Shown: piece by piece, positions 43,419 to 50,987 of the stretch
Layout: each line of letters begins with the position of its first letter
Numbering within the stretch: the first letter of the stretch is position 1
Position numbers and translations under genes: made by a program
Notes under the pieces: model-generated
The model's database searches: none
The model's input: the letters and a program-made list of their open reading frames with translations, nothing else
What the model was told of the DNA's origin: nothing
Assembly (NCBI GenBank): GCA_016931225.1
Contig: JAFGFE010000007.1
Location: 1 to 58,785 of the forward strand
DNA: 58,785 nt
Source: Candidatus Zymogenaceae bacterium
GTDB lineage: Bacteria; Desulfobacterota; Zymogenia; Zymogenales; Zymogenaceae
Reading direction: 5' to 3'

Positions 43419-43664
43419 TTACGGCTGCACGTTTCCATTCCCCAGCAGAAAATACAAGAGCAGCACCACCCCCATCAGGATGATGATGATCGCGCAGGCC
43501 CGGGGGCCCACCCCGATCGGGTTCATGGCCGGGGGGTCCACGTCTTCGGATCTTTCACCGGCAAACACCAGGTTTTCGCCGCAGTACGGACAGCGGCTCA
43601 TTCCCTCCTCCACGGCGCCGCCGCATGCGGGACACGCCCTCTTTTCCTCTTCTCGGTAGGTCAT
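43419..43664 (-). CDS. Small zinc-ribbon membrane protein
   Basis: An 81-residue protein with a four-cysteine zinc ribbon at the N-terminus (C11, C14, C25, C28; ACPACGG and CPYCGENL). An acidic linker and one C-terminal membrane helix (IIIILMGVVLLLYFLL) follow. The ribbon should face the cytoplasm. Such ribbon-plus-helix proteins are common and mostly unassigned. The ATG overlaps the TGA of the upstream membrane protein gene by one base, showing coupling. Confidence 0.75.
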   Translation of the reverse strand: MTYREEEKRACPACGGAVEEGMSRCPYCGENLVFAGERSEDVDPPAMNPIGVGPRACAIIIILMGVVLLLYFLLGNGNVQP

Positions 43665-43855
43665 CAGAACTCACCAAACACGCCGAAAAAACAGGCAGCC
43701 CCCGCCGCCATCGTCAGGAGCGCAGCAACCCAGATGGCCGCTTTGACGATCTGTGTGTTTTCGGTCATGCGCTGTGCGATGATGCGCGGCAGCACCACCA
43801 TATCGAACACGCCGGTACACACAAGAACAATGCCCAATAACTTGTACATTTCCAT
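43664..43855 (-). CDS. Small two-helix membrane protein
   Basis: A 63-residue protein with two hydrophobic helices (LLGIVLVCTGVFDMVVLP and AAIWVAALLTMAAGAACFF) joined by a short polar turn. The pattern is that of a compact hairpin membrane protein. No family recognised. It is coupled to the zinc-ribbon gene downstream by a one-base overlap and lies 22 bases after the 97-residue gene. A second start two codons inside is possible. Confidence 0.65.
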   Translation of the reverse strand: MEMYKLLGIVLVCTGVFDMVVLPRIIAQRMTENTQIVKAAIWVAALLTMAAGAACFFGVFGEF

Positions 43856-43877
43856 GTTTTTGTCCCGAAGAAGTGTT

Positions 43878-44171
43878 CTATGATCTCGTCACCACGACCC
43901 TTGTTTCTCGGTCGGTGTCGACACCCTTGAGGTGCTTGAGGGTCGCTTTCAGTGTATCGGCGACAATTACTTTCGCGAATCCGGTAAACTCCACCGGCGC
44001 GCCGTCCGATATGATCTGGAGATCGTCCTTGTGTATGATGAATTCCAGCCTTTTTGGATCGTCCACACCCCTAAGAGTTGAGGCCGCCGCGTAAAAGACC
44101 GCCGCGATATACTCTTCGATGAAGGGATTGAGGGGAACGTTTGAATCGTCTACGACGGCTTTCGTGCTCAT
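43878..44171 (-). CDS. Small conserved-looking cytoplasmic protein
   Basis: A 97-residue soluble protein with alternating strand and helix patterns (NPFIEEYIAAVFYAAAS; RLEFIIHKDDLQIISDG; FAKVIVADTLKATLKHLKG) and GC-rich codon use like the housekeeping genes. I do not recognise it. It begins 24 bases after the end of tRNA-Arg on the same strand and has no obvious ribosome site or promoter of its own, so it may be transcribed with the tRNA and the two small genes that follow. Confidence 0.65.
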   Translation of the reverse strand: MSTKAVVDDSNVPLNPFIEEYIAAVFYAAASTLRGVDDPKRLEFIIHKDDLQIISDGAPVEFTGFAKVIVADTLKATLKHLKGVDTDRETRVVVTRS

Positions 44172-44195
44172 AGTCAGATGTGCCGGTCAAGGAAA

Positions 44196-44271
44196 TGGTG
44201 CGCCCGGCAGGACTTGAACCTGCGGCACCAGCGTCCGGAGCGCTGTGCTCTATCCCCTGAGCTACGGGCGC
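44196..44271 (-). tRNA. tRNA-Arg (anticodon CCG)
   Basis: Acceptor arms GCGCCCG and CGGGCGC pair. The D arm is GCTC/GAGC, and the anticodon arm CAGCG/CGCTG closes the 7-base loop CTCCGGA with CCG as anticodon. The T arm carries the GTTCAAGTC loop. The 3' CCA is encoded in the DNA (44198-44196). It reads CGG codons. Confidence 0.95.
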
Positions 44272-44299
44272 AATACAAAACTCCCTTTAAGGTACTTAA

Positions 44300-44326
44300 A
44301 TTATCATACCCTTTTCGGTTAGTCAA
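44300..44326 (-). promoter_or_regulatory. Possible promoter of tRNA-Arg
   Basis: Minus strand TTGACT (44326-44321), 15-base spacer, GATAAT (44305-44300), with TATGAT overlapping it at 44308-44303. The short spacing makes this tentative. Confidence 0.35.
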
Positions 44327-44483
44327 ACTTTCTTTGATATTTATCAAGCGATCCGTGAGTGCATGCCGTTTTGATTTTGATAAAACCAGCCTGTTACTAT
44401 CAGACAAACACCTATCATAAAGTTACCTTTTGTCTGATATAAATATCATCCAATTTCTCAAAGAAAAATCAGACCCCGCCTGA

Positions 44484-44512
44484 TTGTCGAAAAAGGCGTC
44501 AGAGAGTAGAGT
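44484..44512 (+). promoter_or_regulatory. Sigma70-type promoter of the CoA-transferase operon
   Basis: TTGTCG (44484-44489), 17-base spacer, TAGAGT (44507-44512). The predicted transcription start is near 44519, just ahead of the palindrome at 44538. Confidence 0.4.
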
Positions 44513-44537
44513 ATGAGCGCGAAAAAGTATAGGGATT

Positions 44538-44554
44538 GGAGACAAATTGTCTCC
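44538..44554. promoter_or_regulatory. Perfect palindrome, candidate operator
   Basis: GGAGACAAATTGTCTCC: two perfect 8-base arms around one base, about 20 bases after the predicted transcription start and 28 bases before the CoA-transferase ATG. It could be a repressor site or an RNA hairpin near the ribosome site. The matching regulator is not identified. Confidence 0.45.
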
Positions 44555-44581
44555 TCTGACGACCAAATAAGGAGTGGGATT

Positions 44582-45535
44582 ATGAAAACAAAATGTACAG
44601 TCTGTGGAAAAAAACAGGCAAGAACGGTATGTGACAACTGCGGAGCGGAAATATGCGGCGACTGCTGCAAGCTGGAGGTATGGGGCTGCGGTGCAGAAGA
44701 TTTGACCGCCCGCTATTTTTGTCCGACCTGCAAAGAGGATCCGGATGTCAATCCGTGGGGGGCTTTCAGTAACACGGACAGCAAGAAAACGGCTGTCTCA
44801 AACAAACGGGTATACGTTGAAAGGGAAAAGGCGCGAAGCAACGGAAAAAAATTATATGCAACGTGCAAAGATGCGCTGGCCGGGATACGTGACGGCGCAA
44901 TTATCATGATCGGAGGATTCACAGGAAGGGGGATGCCGTCAAATCTTCTCCTTGCCCTGCGTGATATGGGGCCGAAGGATCTTACCGTCATCCTAAACGA
45001 CGCAAGCGGAGGATGGAAAAACCCCATAGACGTGGGTATTCTCATTCAGGCGGGGATGGTCAAAAAGGTTGTCACCTGCTTCGCCGTGTTCGGGTCGCCC
45101 AAAAAAGTGAGCGTGCTTGAGAGCGCGGCAATGGAGGGCCAAGTCATTGTCGATCTCGTGCCCCAGGGAACTCTCGCGGAACGAATCCGGGCAGGCGGTG
45201 CCGGCATCGGCGCGTTTTATACTCCTACGGGGGTCGGTACGGAAGCTTCCGTAGAAAAGGAAACCCGTGAAATTAACGGTCGTGAAATGCTGCTCGAATA
45301 TCCGCTCAAAGCGGATTTTGCACTGATCAAGGCATATACTTCCGATACGCTGGGAAACCTCGTATACAGAAAATCAGCACGCAATTTCAACCCGATAATG
45401 GCCATGGCGGCACAGACGACCGTAGTGGAAACCGAGAACCTCGTCGAACCGGCTGCCCTTGACCCGGATAATATTATAACACCATGTGTATACGTAGATC
45501 GTGTTGTTCACGTTCGAGAAGGGAGGTATAATTAA
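44582..45535 (+). CDS. CoA-transferase subunit A with N-terminal zinc-binding domain
   Basis: A 317-residue fusion. The first 50 or so residues hold ten cysteines (C5, C8, C17, C20, C25, C28, C29, C36, C47, C50), a B-box/double-ribbon-like zinc domain. From about residue 85 it is a class I CoA-transferase alpha subunit: GAIIMIGGFTGRGMPSNLL (CoA-site GGF..G), VDLVPQGTLAERIRAGGAG and TPTGVGT. The enzyme moves CoA between carboxylic acids such as acetoacetate, acetate or butyrate. Start ATG 44582 after AAGGAG; the earlier in-frame ATG at 44513 overlaps the promoter and palindrome. Subunit B follows within a few bases. Confidence 0.88.
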   Translation: MKTKCTVCGKKQARTVCDNCGAEICGDCCKLEVWGCGAEDLTARYFCPTCKEDPDVNPWGAFSNTDSKKTAVSNKRVYVEREKARSNGKKLYATCKDALAGIRDGAIIMIGGFTGRGMPSNLLLALRDMGPKDLTVILNDASGGWKNPIDVGILIQAGMVKKVVTCFAVFGSPKKVSVLESAAMEGQVIVDLVPQGTLAERIRAGGAGIGAFYTPTGVGTEASVEKETREINGREMLLEYPLKADFALIKAYTSDTLGNLVYRKSARNFNPIMAMAAQTTVVETENLVEPAALDPDNIITPCVYVDRVVHVREGRYN

Positions 45536-45539
45536 GACC

Positions 45540-46199
45540 ATGAAGGAAAGAATGTCAAAAGAACAGATGGCCAGACGCGTGGCGCGGGAGCTGAAAGATG
45601 GATTTTGTGTCAATCTCGGCATCGGAATGCCCATGCTGGTTTCATCGTATTTACCTCCCGGAGCACAGGTCCTTTTCCAAGCCGAAAACGGGGTGCTGGG
45701 GGTCGGCTCTCATGCTCCTCAGGGAATGGAAGACAAAGACCTCGGAAATGCAGGGGACGAAGACATCATGGTGATTCCAGGCGCATCATTTTTCGACAGC
45801 GCGGAATCATTCGCCATGATTCGGGGAGAACATCTCGACGTTTCAGTGCTCGGCGGGTTCCAGGTCTCTGAAAAAGGAGATCTCGCCAACTGGAAGCTTC
45901 CCAACAGGAAGGTTGGAAGCTACGGCGGGGGGATGGATCTCGCCTCCGGCGCCAAAAAAGTCATCATCATGATGAAACACACGACCCCGCAAGGAGAAGC
46001 GAAGATTGTGACCGAATGTACATACCCGCTCACCGCCCGGCGGTGCGTATCGATGGTTGTGACCGATGTGGCGGTCATCGAAATTACGGAAAAAGGATTG
46101 CTCCTTCGGGAAACGGCCCCGGGATGGACAATAGAAGATGTCCAGGAGATTACCGGCCCGCGTCTCATTACAGATGCGGCTATTGAATGGGCTGCCTAA
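45540..46199 (+). CDS. CoA-transferase subunit B
   Basis: Beta subunit of the class I CoA-transferase. It carries the catalytic Glu in LFQAENGVLGVG; other blocks are CVNLGIGMPML, GGFQVSEKGDLANW and KKVIIMMKHT. About 219 residues. Starts at 45540 (GGGAGG 13 bases upstream) or 45552 (AAGGA four bases upstream) are both reasonable. It follows subunit A by four bases and is followed by the convergent response-regulator gene. The substrate cannot be fixed from sequence; 3-oxoacid and acetate:butyrate-type enzymes look alike. Confidence 0.93.
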   Translation: MKERMSKEQMARRVARELKDGFCVNLGIGMPMLVSSYLPPGAQVLFQAENGVLGVGSHAPQGMEDKDLGNAGDEDIMVIPGASFFDSAESFAMIRGEHLDVSVLGGFQVSEKGDLANWKLPNRKVGSYGGGMDLASGAKKVIIMMKHTTPQGEAKIVTECTYPLTARRCVSMVVTDVAVIEITEKGLLLRETAPGWTIEDVQEITGPRLITDAAIEWAA

Positions 46200-46270
46200 G
46201 GGATGAAACGGCGGTAAATTCTTTTTCCGGATGGAGAAATTCCCGATGTCGATGAAGGGACATACGACGA

Positions 46271-46915
46271 TTACTCTATCAGTTTGTTCTTCACTGCATA
46301 CAGGATAATCTCGGCGTTGCTTTTCATCTTCATCTTTTCCAAAATGTGGGAGCGGTAGGTGCTGATGGTTTTGACGCTCAGATGCAGAATCTCGGCGATT
46401 TCCGAAACGGTCTTTCCGGATGCGATAAGCTGCATGACGTGATGTTCGCGATCGGATAGGGTTTCGTGGGGCAACTTCGTTATGTCCGTGTCCAGATAGT
46501 TGGCCAGCTTTTCGCCAAGGGACGCGGTGATGTAGCGTGCGCCTTCGGAAATCTTCCGAATGGCGGAAATCAATTCATGGGGTGCGCTTTCCTTTGTCAG
46601 ATAGCCGGCCGCTCCCGCCCGCAATGCCCGGATGGCATATTGCTCTTCGGGGTAGATGCTGAGAATAAGCACGGGGAGTTTTGGACAGTAGGCTTTCAAC
46701 TCCCGGAGGACTTCCAGGCCGTTCTTTCCGGGCATTGAAATATCCAGCAGTACAACATCGTATTGTTTCTTTTTAATACATGCGAGGACTTCCTGCCCGT
46801 TTCCCACTTCATCCTCAACAACGAGATCGGGCGTCTCTGAAAGAACCTGCTTGAAACCTGCGCGGACAATGGGGTGATCGTCGGCAATAAGAATCTTGAT
46901 CTTTTTCCCTGTCAT
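46271..46915 (-). CDS. NarL/FixJ-family response regulator
   Basis: A 214-residue transcription factor. The receiver domain has the acidic pair ADDHP and phospho-acceptor D58 in LLDISMPGKNG. The C-terminal LuxR-type HTH reads LSDREHHVMQLIASGKTVSE followed by IAEILHLSVKTIS. It overlaps the upstream kinase by four bases (ATGA), so the kinase is its partner. It faces the CoA-transferase operon end to end and its targets are not known; that operon's palindrome is one possibility. Confidence 0.94.
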   Translation of the reverse strand: MTGKKIKILIADDHPIVRAGFKQVLSETPDLVVEDEVGNGQEVLACIKKKQYDVVLLDISMPGKNGLEVLRELKAYCPKLPVLILSIYPEEQYAIRALRAGAAGYLTKESAPHELISAIRKISEGARYITASLGEKLANYLDTDITKLPHETLSDREHHVMQLIASGKTVSEIAEILHLSVKTISTYRSHILEKMKMKSNAEIILYAVKNKLIE

Positions 46916-48003
46916 GATGTTTCTCCTGTCTTTGGCAAGGGGATGCTGATCGTTATGGTGGTGCCCCGTCCGCTTTTCCCGACAATGGCCTCCTTTCCTC
47001 CCCAGTGATAGACCCGTTCTTTTATTCCCAGCAAACCAAATGAATTTGGTTTTTCCATCTGATGATGTGTGATGCCCTTGCCGTTATCCTTGACAACAAG
47101 CTCGAGACGGTCGTTGGTTGTCTTCAGGCGGACGGTTACTTTCGTAGCCTCGGCGTGACGCTGCACGTTCGTCAAGGTTTCTTGAAAAATGCGAAATACC
47201 GTCGTCGTCAAATCCGGATCGATTTCTATATCTTCCGGACTGAAGGATACTTTACAGTCGATGCCGGTGCGTCTGGAAAACTCCTCAGCTTGCCAGGCGA
47301 TGGCCGCTGTCAGGCCGAGATGATCGAGCATGCCCGGACGCAACCCCATATAAATCTGCTTGACGGTCTTCATTGTCAGATCAACGAGGGAGGAGAGGCT
47401 ATGAACTCTGTCCGACAGCACCGTCTGCTCGGCCGGGAGCTTGTTTTTCAGCAGGATGATGTCCGTATTCATCGCCGTCAGAAGCTGCCCCAACTCATCG
47501 TGCAACTCACGTGCGATGCGGGTTCTTTCTTTTTCCCGGATAGATTGAAGGTGCGCCGATAATTTTCGCAGCTGCTGCCTTGACAGCTCAAGTTCTTGTA
47601 CCGCACGTTTCCGGTCCGTAATATCCTCATATGTAATAACCACTCGTTTTTCTTTTAATTTTTTGCCGATTCGCGCAGCGTTGATCATGCACTCTATTTT
47701 CGTACCGTCTTTCCGTACACAGGGGAACTCCATGCTGGCAACAGGCTTCTTTTCGAGAACGGAATAGAGTTTACCGGCGATCCTTTCATAGTCCTTTTCC
47801 GTTCGGTACAAAAGCCGGGTGTTTTTGCCGATCAGTTCATCGGATATCCAGCCGAATACAGACGTGACCCCCTGATTGACAAAAATAATCCTCCTGTCCT
47901 GCAACCCGATGACGGCGTGAGGTATCGCTTCCAGGATGGATGCCTCTAATGCCTCCATCTCGGCGATTTCACTGCGCGCCTTTATTAATTCTTCAATATA
48001 CAT
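46912..48003 (-). CDS. Cytoplasmic PAS-domain sensor histidine kinase (HisKA_3 type)
   Basis: A 363-residue NarX/DegS-like kinase without membrane segments, so it senses an internal signal. A PAS domain (about 20-130: AVIGLQDRRIIFVNQGVTSV and PCVRKDG) is followed by a coiled helix and the dimerisation domain with H168 in RIARELHDELGQLL. The ATPase domain has FRIFQETLTNVQRHA (N box) and VVKDNGKGI (G1 box), then GLLGIKERV. The PAS pocket residues do not reveal a haem or flavin. It is coupled to the downstream response regulator. Confidence 0.94.
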   Translation of the reverse strand: MYIEELIKARSEIAEMEALEASILEAIPHAVIGLQDRRIIFVNQGVTSVFGWISDELIGKNTRLLYRTEKDYERIAGKLYSVLEKKPVASMEFPCVRKDGTKIECMINAARIGKKLKEKRVVITYEDITDRKRAVQELELSRQQLRKLSAHLQSIREKERTRIARELHDELGQLLTAMNTDIILLKNKLPAEQTVLSDRVHSLSSLVDLTMKTVKQIYMGLRPGMLDHLGLTAAIAWQAEEFSRRTGIDCKVSFSPEDIEIDPDLTTTVFRIFQETLTNVQRHAEATKVTVRLKTTNDRLELVVKDNGKGITHHQMEKPNSFGLLGIKERVYHWGGKEAIVGKSGRGTTITISIPLPKTGETS

Positions 48004-49040
48004 GGATTATTTTGGTTTTATCGACGAGCGATTGTTAGTGATAAGAACTTCCTTTTTTGGGAGAGATGTATGGTCATGTCAATCACATTGTTGCAATTGG
48101 TTTTTTGGATGTTGCCTCTTTAGTTTTTATATATCCTATCCGTCACACCGAACATAATCCGGCCGGCGCTCGCCTCATTCGTAAAGAAGTTGTTCATCGG
48201 TCCGGACGATATGGTTCCGGATAGAAAGGACGCGATCGTTGTCAGGGCGCCTGAAGATTGAGGGATCGTCCTCTTTCGGATGTTCATCAACGATCGGAAC
48301 GAAACTGCCAAGCTTCAGGAGTATCAGTGAGGTATTACCTGAACGCTGCTCAAATAGTGGCGGAAAATATGTGAATGTCTGAGAAAAGCGGTTTCCCGCT
48401 ACCAACGACCCTGATGGAAACAGACGGTTATGACGTATGCAACAGCCTGTTTTTCTATTTTCCCGCCCTCTTCAGTAGCCAGAAAACCACCTAAATCCGG
48501 TAATTATCGTTACCAACTTTTCGCGCTCTCTTCTTCTGGTCTTGCCGAGAATTTGTGCCATAAATAGATTAGCATACCTTCATAAGGCCGCCGCCGCCCC
48601 TTCTTCTCCTCCCTCTCTCGATTTCCATCGACGGGGCGGCCCCGCCCGCTTGGATGCGAGACGAAACATCCACGATCTGGAATATCACAACCCCGTTCGA
48701 TAGTGCGCCCCTGAAAAGAGGCATTTAGAGCGGCTTGAACGGGGTTCCCTTCAGTACCGACGACGAAGACATGTCGTTATTTTGATAACACATTTCAGGC
48801 CGTGTGTCAATATACGAATGATCCCGACGAAAAGAGAGAGTCATCGCCGTTTTTTCCCGGGACATACCGAGTCGAGGGTGCTTCCCCACTGTTCTCCCGC
48901 CACAGGCCCGAACGCCGTCGTCGTGTGTCCCCGGTCTACACCCGGCCGATCGCCCGACAGGTGTTTCCTCACCCCCCTTACCCCCCCCCATCCCCCTTCC
49001 CAGCTCCCCCGGACGTCTTCACCGATGCCCGAAAGAGTTA
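48004..49040. other. About 1 kb without a convincing gene; possible decayed ORF at 48175-48470
   Basis: No frame here gives a protein I would defend. On the minus strand from about 48470 to 48175 there is an open stretch without a good start, reading FTYFPPLFEQRSGNTSL then VPIVDEHPKEDDPSIF. A neighbouring frame (48311-48120) continues with NEASAGRIMFGVTDRIYKN, as if a frameshift separated two parts of one old gene. I recognise no family. The rest (48470-49040) is C/T-rich with no clear repeats, RNA gene or terminator. Confidence 0.4.
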
Positions 49041-49069
49041 TGGCAAAATGAACAGAAACGGTCTACAAT
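49041..49069 (+). promoter_or_regulatory. Possible sigma70 promoter of the DUF169 gene
   Basis: TGGCAA (49041-49046), 17-base spacer, TACAAT (49064-49069), about 45 bases before the ATG. The -35 box is weak. Confidence 0.35.
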
Positions 49070-49118
49070 AGCGGACGACGGACAGCGCTTTTCACGTTTG
49101 GTTTTATGGAGGAATATC

Positions 49119-49868
49119 ATGGATATGACCCTGCATGCGGAGTTCACCGCCCGATGGAAGAAGTACTTCAACAAAGCGGAGCTCCCGATGATCTTCTTCT
49201 ATACCGACGACATCAAAGATATCAAAAAGGCCAAGACCTCTTCGGGACATCGATGCCTCATCTCCGACCTCGCCAATGTCAGGAAGGGCACGCCCCTGGC
49301 GTTCGATGAGGAATCCGTCGTCTGCTACGGAGCAAAGCGCTATCTCGGCTTCTCCCGCACGATCATGCCCAACTTCGAATATTTTCTGTCCTGCGGCATT
49401 CCCGGAGAGATGGAGGGGGAGCGATACAAAAAATCGCCGGAGATCGTCAGGGAGATAATGGAGAATTCCCGGGAGTTCACCGCCCCGGCGAAGTACATCG
49501 TCTTTAAACGGTGGGACGCCGTTGACGATGATGACAATCCTTCGGTGGTGGTATTTTTCGCGGTCCCCGATGTGCTCTCGGGGCTGTTTACGCTGACCGG
49601 CTTCGACGAGGTGGACAACAACAGGGTGTTTACCCCCTTCGCGGCGGGCTGCGGCTCCATCGTGTCCTTTCCATACCTGGAGACGGAGTCGGAGAGCCCC
49701 CGGGCGGTCATCGGCATGTTCGATGTTTCGGCCCGGCCCTCGGTTCCGAAAGATACCCTTTCGTTCGCGGTGCCCATGAAGAAATTTGAGACCATGATAG
49801 CGAACATGGACGAGAGCTTTCTGATCACCGACTCGTGGCGGAAGGTACAAAGGAGGATCGATCGGTAG
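49119..49868 (+). CDS. DUF169-family protein
   Basis: A 249-residue protein starting at ATG 49119 after GGAGGA. It fits the DUF169 pattern: an N-terminal KAELPMIFFYTDD stretch, a conserved cysteine-containing RCLISDLANVRKG segment, CYGAKRYLGF, and a central PAKYIVFKRW region. DUF169 proteins are widespread in anaerobes and archaea and have no settled function; the conserved cysteines suggest a metal or cofactor. The next gene, for a binding protein, has its own promoter, so the two need not be co-transcribed. Confidence 0.85.
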   Translation: MDMTLHAEFTARWKKYFNKAELPMIFFYTDDIKDIKKAKTSSGHRCLISDLANVRKGTPLAFDEESVVCYGAKRYLGFSRTIMPNFEYFLSCGIPGEMEGERYKKSPEIVREIMENSREFTAPAKYIVFKRWDAVDDDDNPSVVVFFAVPDVLSGLFTLTGFDEVDNNRVFTPFAAGCGSIVSFPYLETESESPRAVIGMFDVSARPSVPKDTLSFAVPMKKFETMIANMDESFLITDSWRKVQRRIDR

Positions 49869-49884
49869 TAGATACCGAAGGCGA

Positions 49885-49913
49885 TTGTCCACCGAACGTC
49901 CGTGTGCTACAAT
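49885..49913 (+). promoter_or_regulatory. Sigma70-type promoter of the binding protein-enzyme I operon
   Basis: TTGTCC (49885-49890), 17-base spacer, TACAAT (49908-49913), about 85 bases before the GTG at 50004. Confidence 0.5.
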
Positions 49914-50003
49914 AATCGGAATAAACGAACCCGTCGGGGAAGGATGACAGAGATAATCCCCGAAGGATTCACCCTCTCAACACCCCGATCAGGAGCATTT
50001 GCC

Positions 50004-50987
50004 GTGAAAAAGGCCGTGTTCTGCCTTATCGTCGCCGCCGTCCTTCTCCCGGCGGTCGTCCACGCCCAGGAACATCACCCGGTCAACGTCGTCGTGTCCC
50101 CGTGGATCGGCTACGGACCGCTGTATATCGCCGAAGAAAAGGGCTTTTTCGACGACGTCGATGTGGAGATATCCATCATCGCCGATACCGACACCCGCAT
50201 CGCCCGGCTCATGGGGCGATACGCCCAGATCGTCGCCGCTCCGGCGGGTGCCATGGTCAGAAAGAGCAGAAAGGAGCTCGATTTCCGGGCGTTCATGGTC
50301 ATCGACGAATCCAACGGCGGCGACGGCATCGTCGCGGTGCCCGGGTGCGGGTCCATCAGAAACCTCGAGGGGAAGAAGGTGGCGATGGAGCTTTTTTCTC
50401 CCAGCGAGTTCTGGCTGGACATGCTCCTCGAGGAGCGGGACCTGGAAAAGTTGAAAGACGAGATGGAGTTCGTCAATCTGGAGGGCCTCGACGCGCTTGA
50501 CGCCATGCGGCGGGGAGACGTCACGGCGCTGGTGGGAAGGGAGCCGTTTCTCTCCGGCGCCCGCCGGGAGCTCAATGCGGAGATCCTGGCCACAAGTAAT
50601 GAGACCCCCGGGATGGTGGTGGACGTGCTGTTCACCCAGGCAGACACCATCGAGCGGCGGGGGGACGACCTGGCGGCGGTGGTCCGGGGCGTGTACCGGG
50701 CGGTCCGCTGGATGGAGGACAATCCCACGGCATCCAAGACCATCATCAAAAAGTACCTGGGCGAGCACTATAAGGTACGCGCCGATTTCGACAACACGTT
50801 CAACGCCGTCTCATTCTACGGCAGGGACGACAACATCCGATACTTCGGCACCGAGGACGATCCGGGGGCGTTCGAGGACACCCTGGACGACGTGATCGAC
50901 TACTGGAAGGACCGCGGGGAGCTCTCCTGGAATCCCGACCCGGAGGATTTCATGAATTTTTCCCTGATTACGGCGCCCGAATCGTAA
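50004..50987 (+). CDS. NMT1/SsuA-like substrate-binding protein
   Basis: An exported receptor of 327 residues, from GTG 50004 with AGGAG eight bases upstream. Signal peptide KKAVFCLIVAAVLLPAVVHA. The mature start (NVVVSPWIGYGPLYIAEEKG) is typical of the nitrate/sulfonate/thiamine-precursor binding family, and EEKGFFDDVDVEI, LEGKKVAMELFSPSEF and LVGREPFLSG fit the fold. No permease or ATPase for it is in the window. Its TAA overlaps the ATG of an enzyme I gene by one base, so the two are coupled, an uncommon pairing. The ligand is unknown. Confidence 0.85.
   Translation: MKKAVFCLIVAAVLLPAVVHAQEHHPVNVVVSPWIGYGPLYIAEEKGFFDDVDVEISIIADTDTRIARLMGRYAQIVAAPAGAMVRKSRKELDFRAFMVIDESNGGDGIVAVPGCGSIRNLEGKKVAMELFSPSEFWLDMLLEERDLEKLKDEMEFVNLEGLDALDAMRRGDVTALVGREPFLSGARRELNAEILATSNETPGMVVDVLFTQADTIERRGDDLAAVVRGVYRAVRWMEDNPTASKTIIKKYLGEHYKVRADFDNTFNAVSFYGRDDNIRYFGTEDDPGAFEDTLDDVIDYWKDRGELSWNPDPEDFMNFSLITAPES

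Noticed and set aside
41525-44271. A multi-gene Thoeris- or AVAST-type defence system
   Set aside because: No TIR-domain, STAND ATPase, HerA or APAZ gene is adjacent; the neighbours are a sulfatase and small membrane or soluble proteins.
49041-49069. Sigma54 promoter (TGGC...GC) before the DUF169 gene
   Set aside because: TGGCAA is present but the -12 GC element is missing at the required distance; the sigma70 -10 TACAAT fits better.
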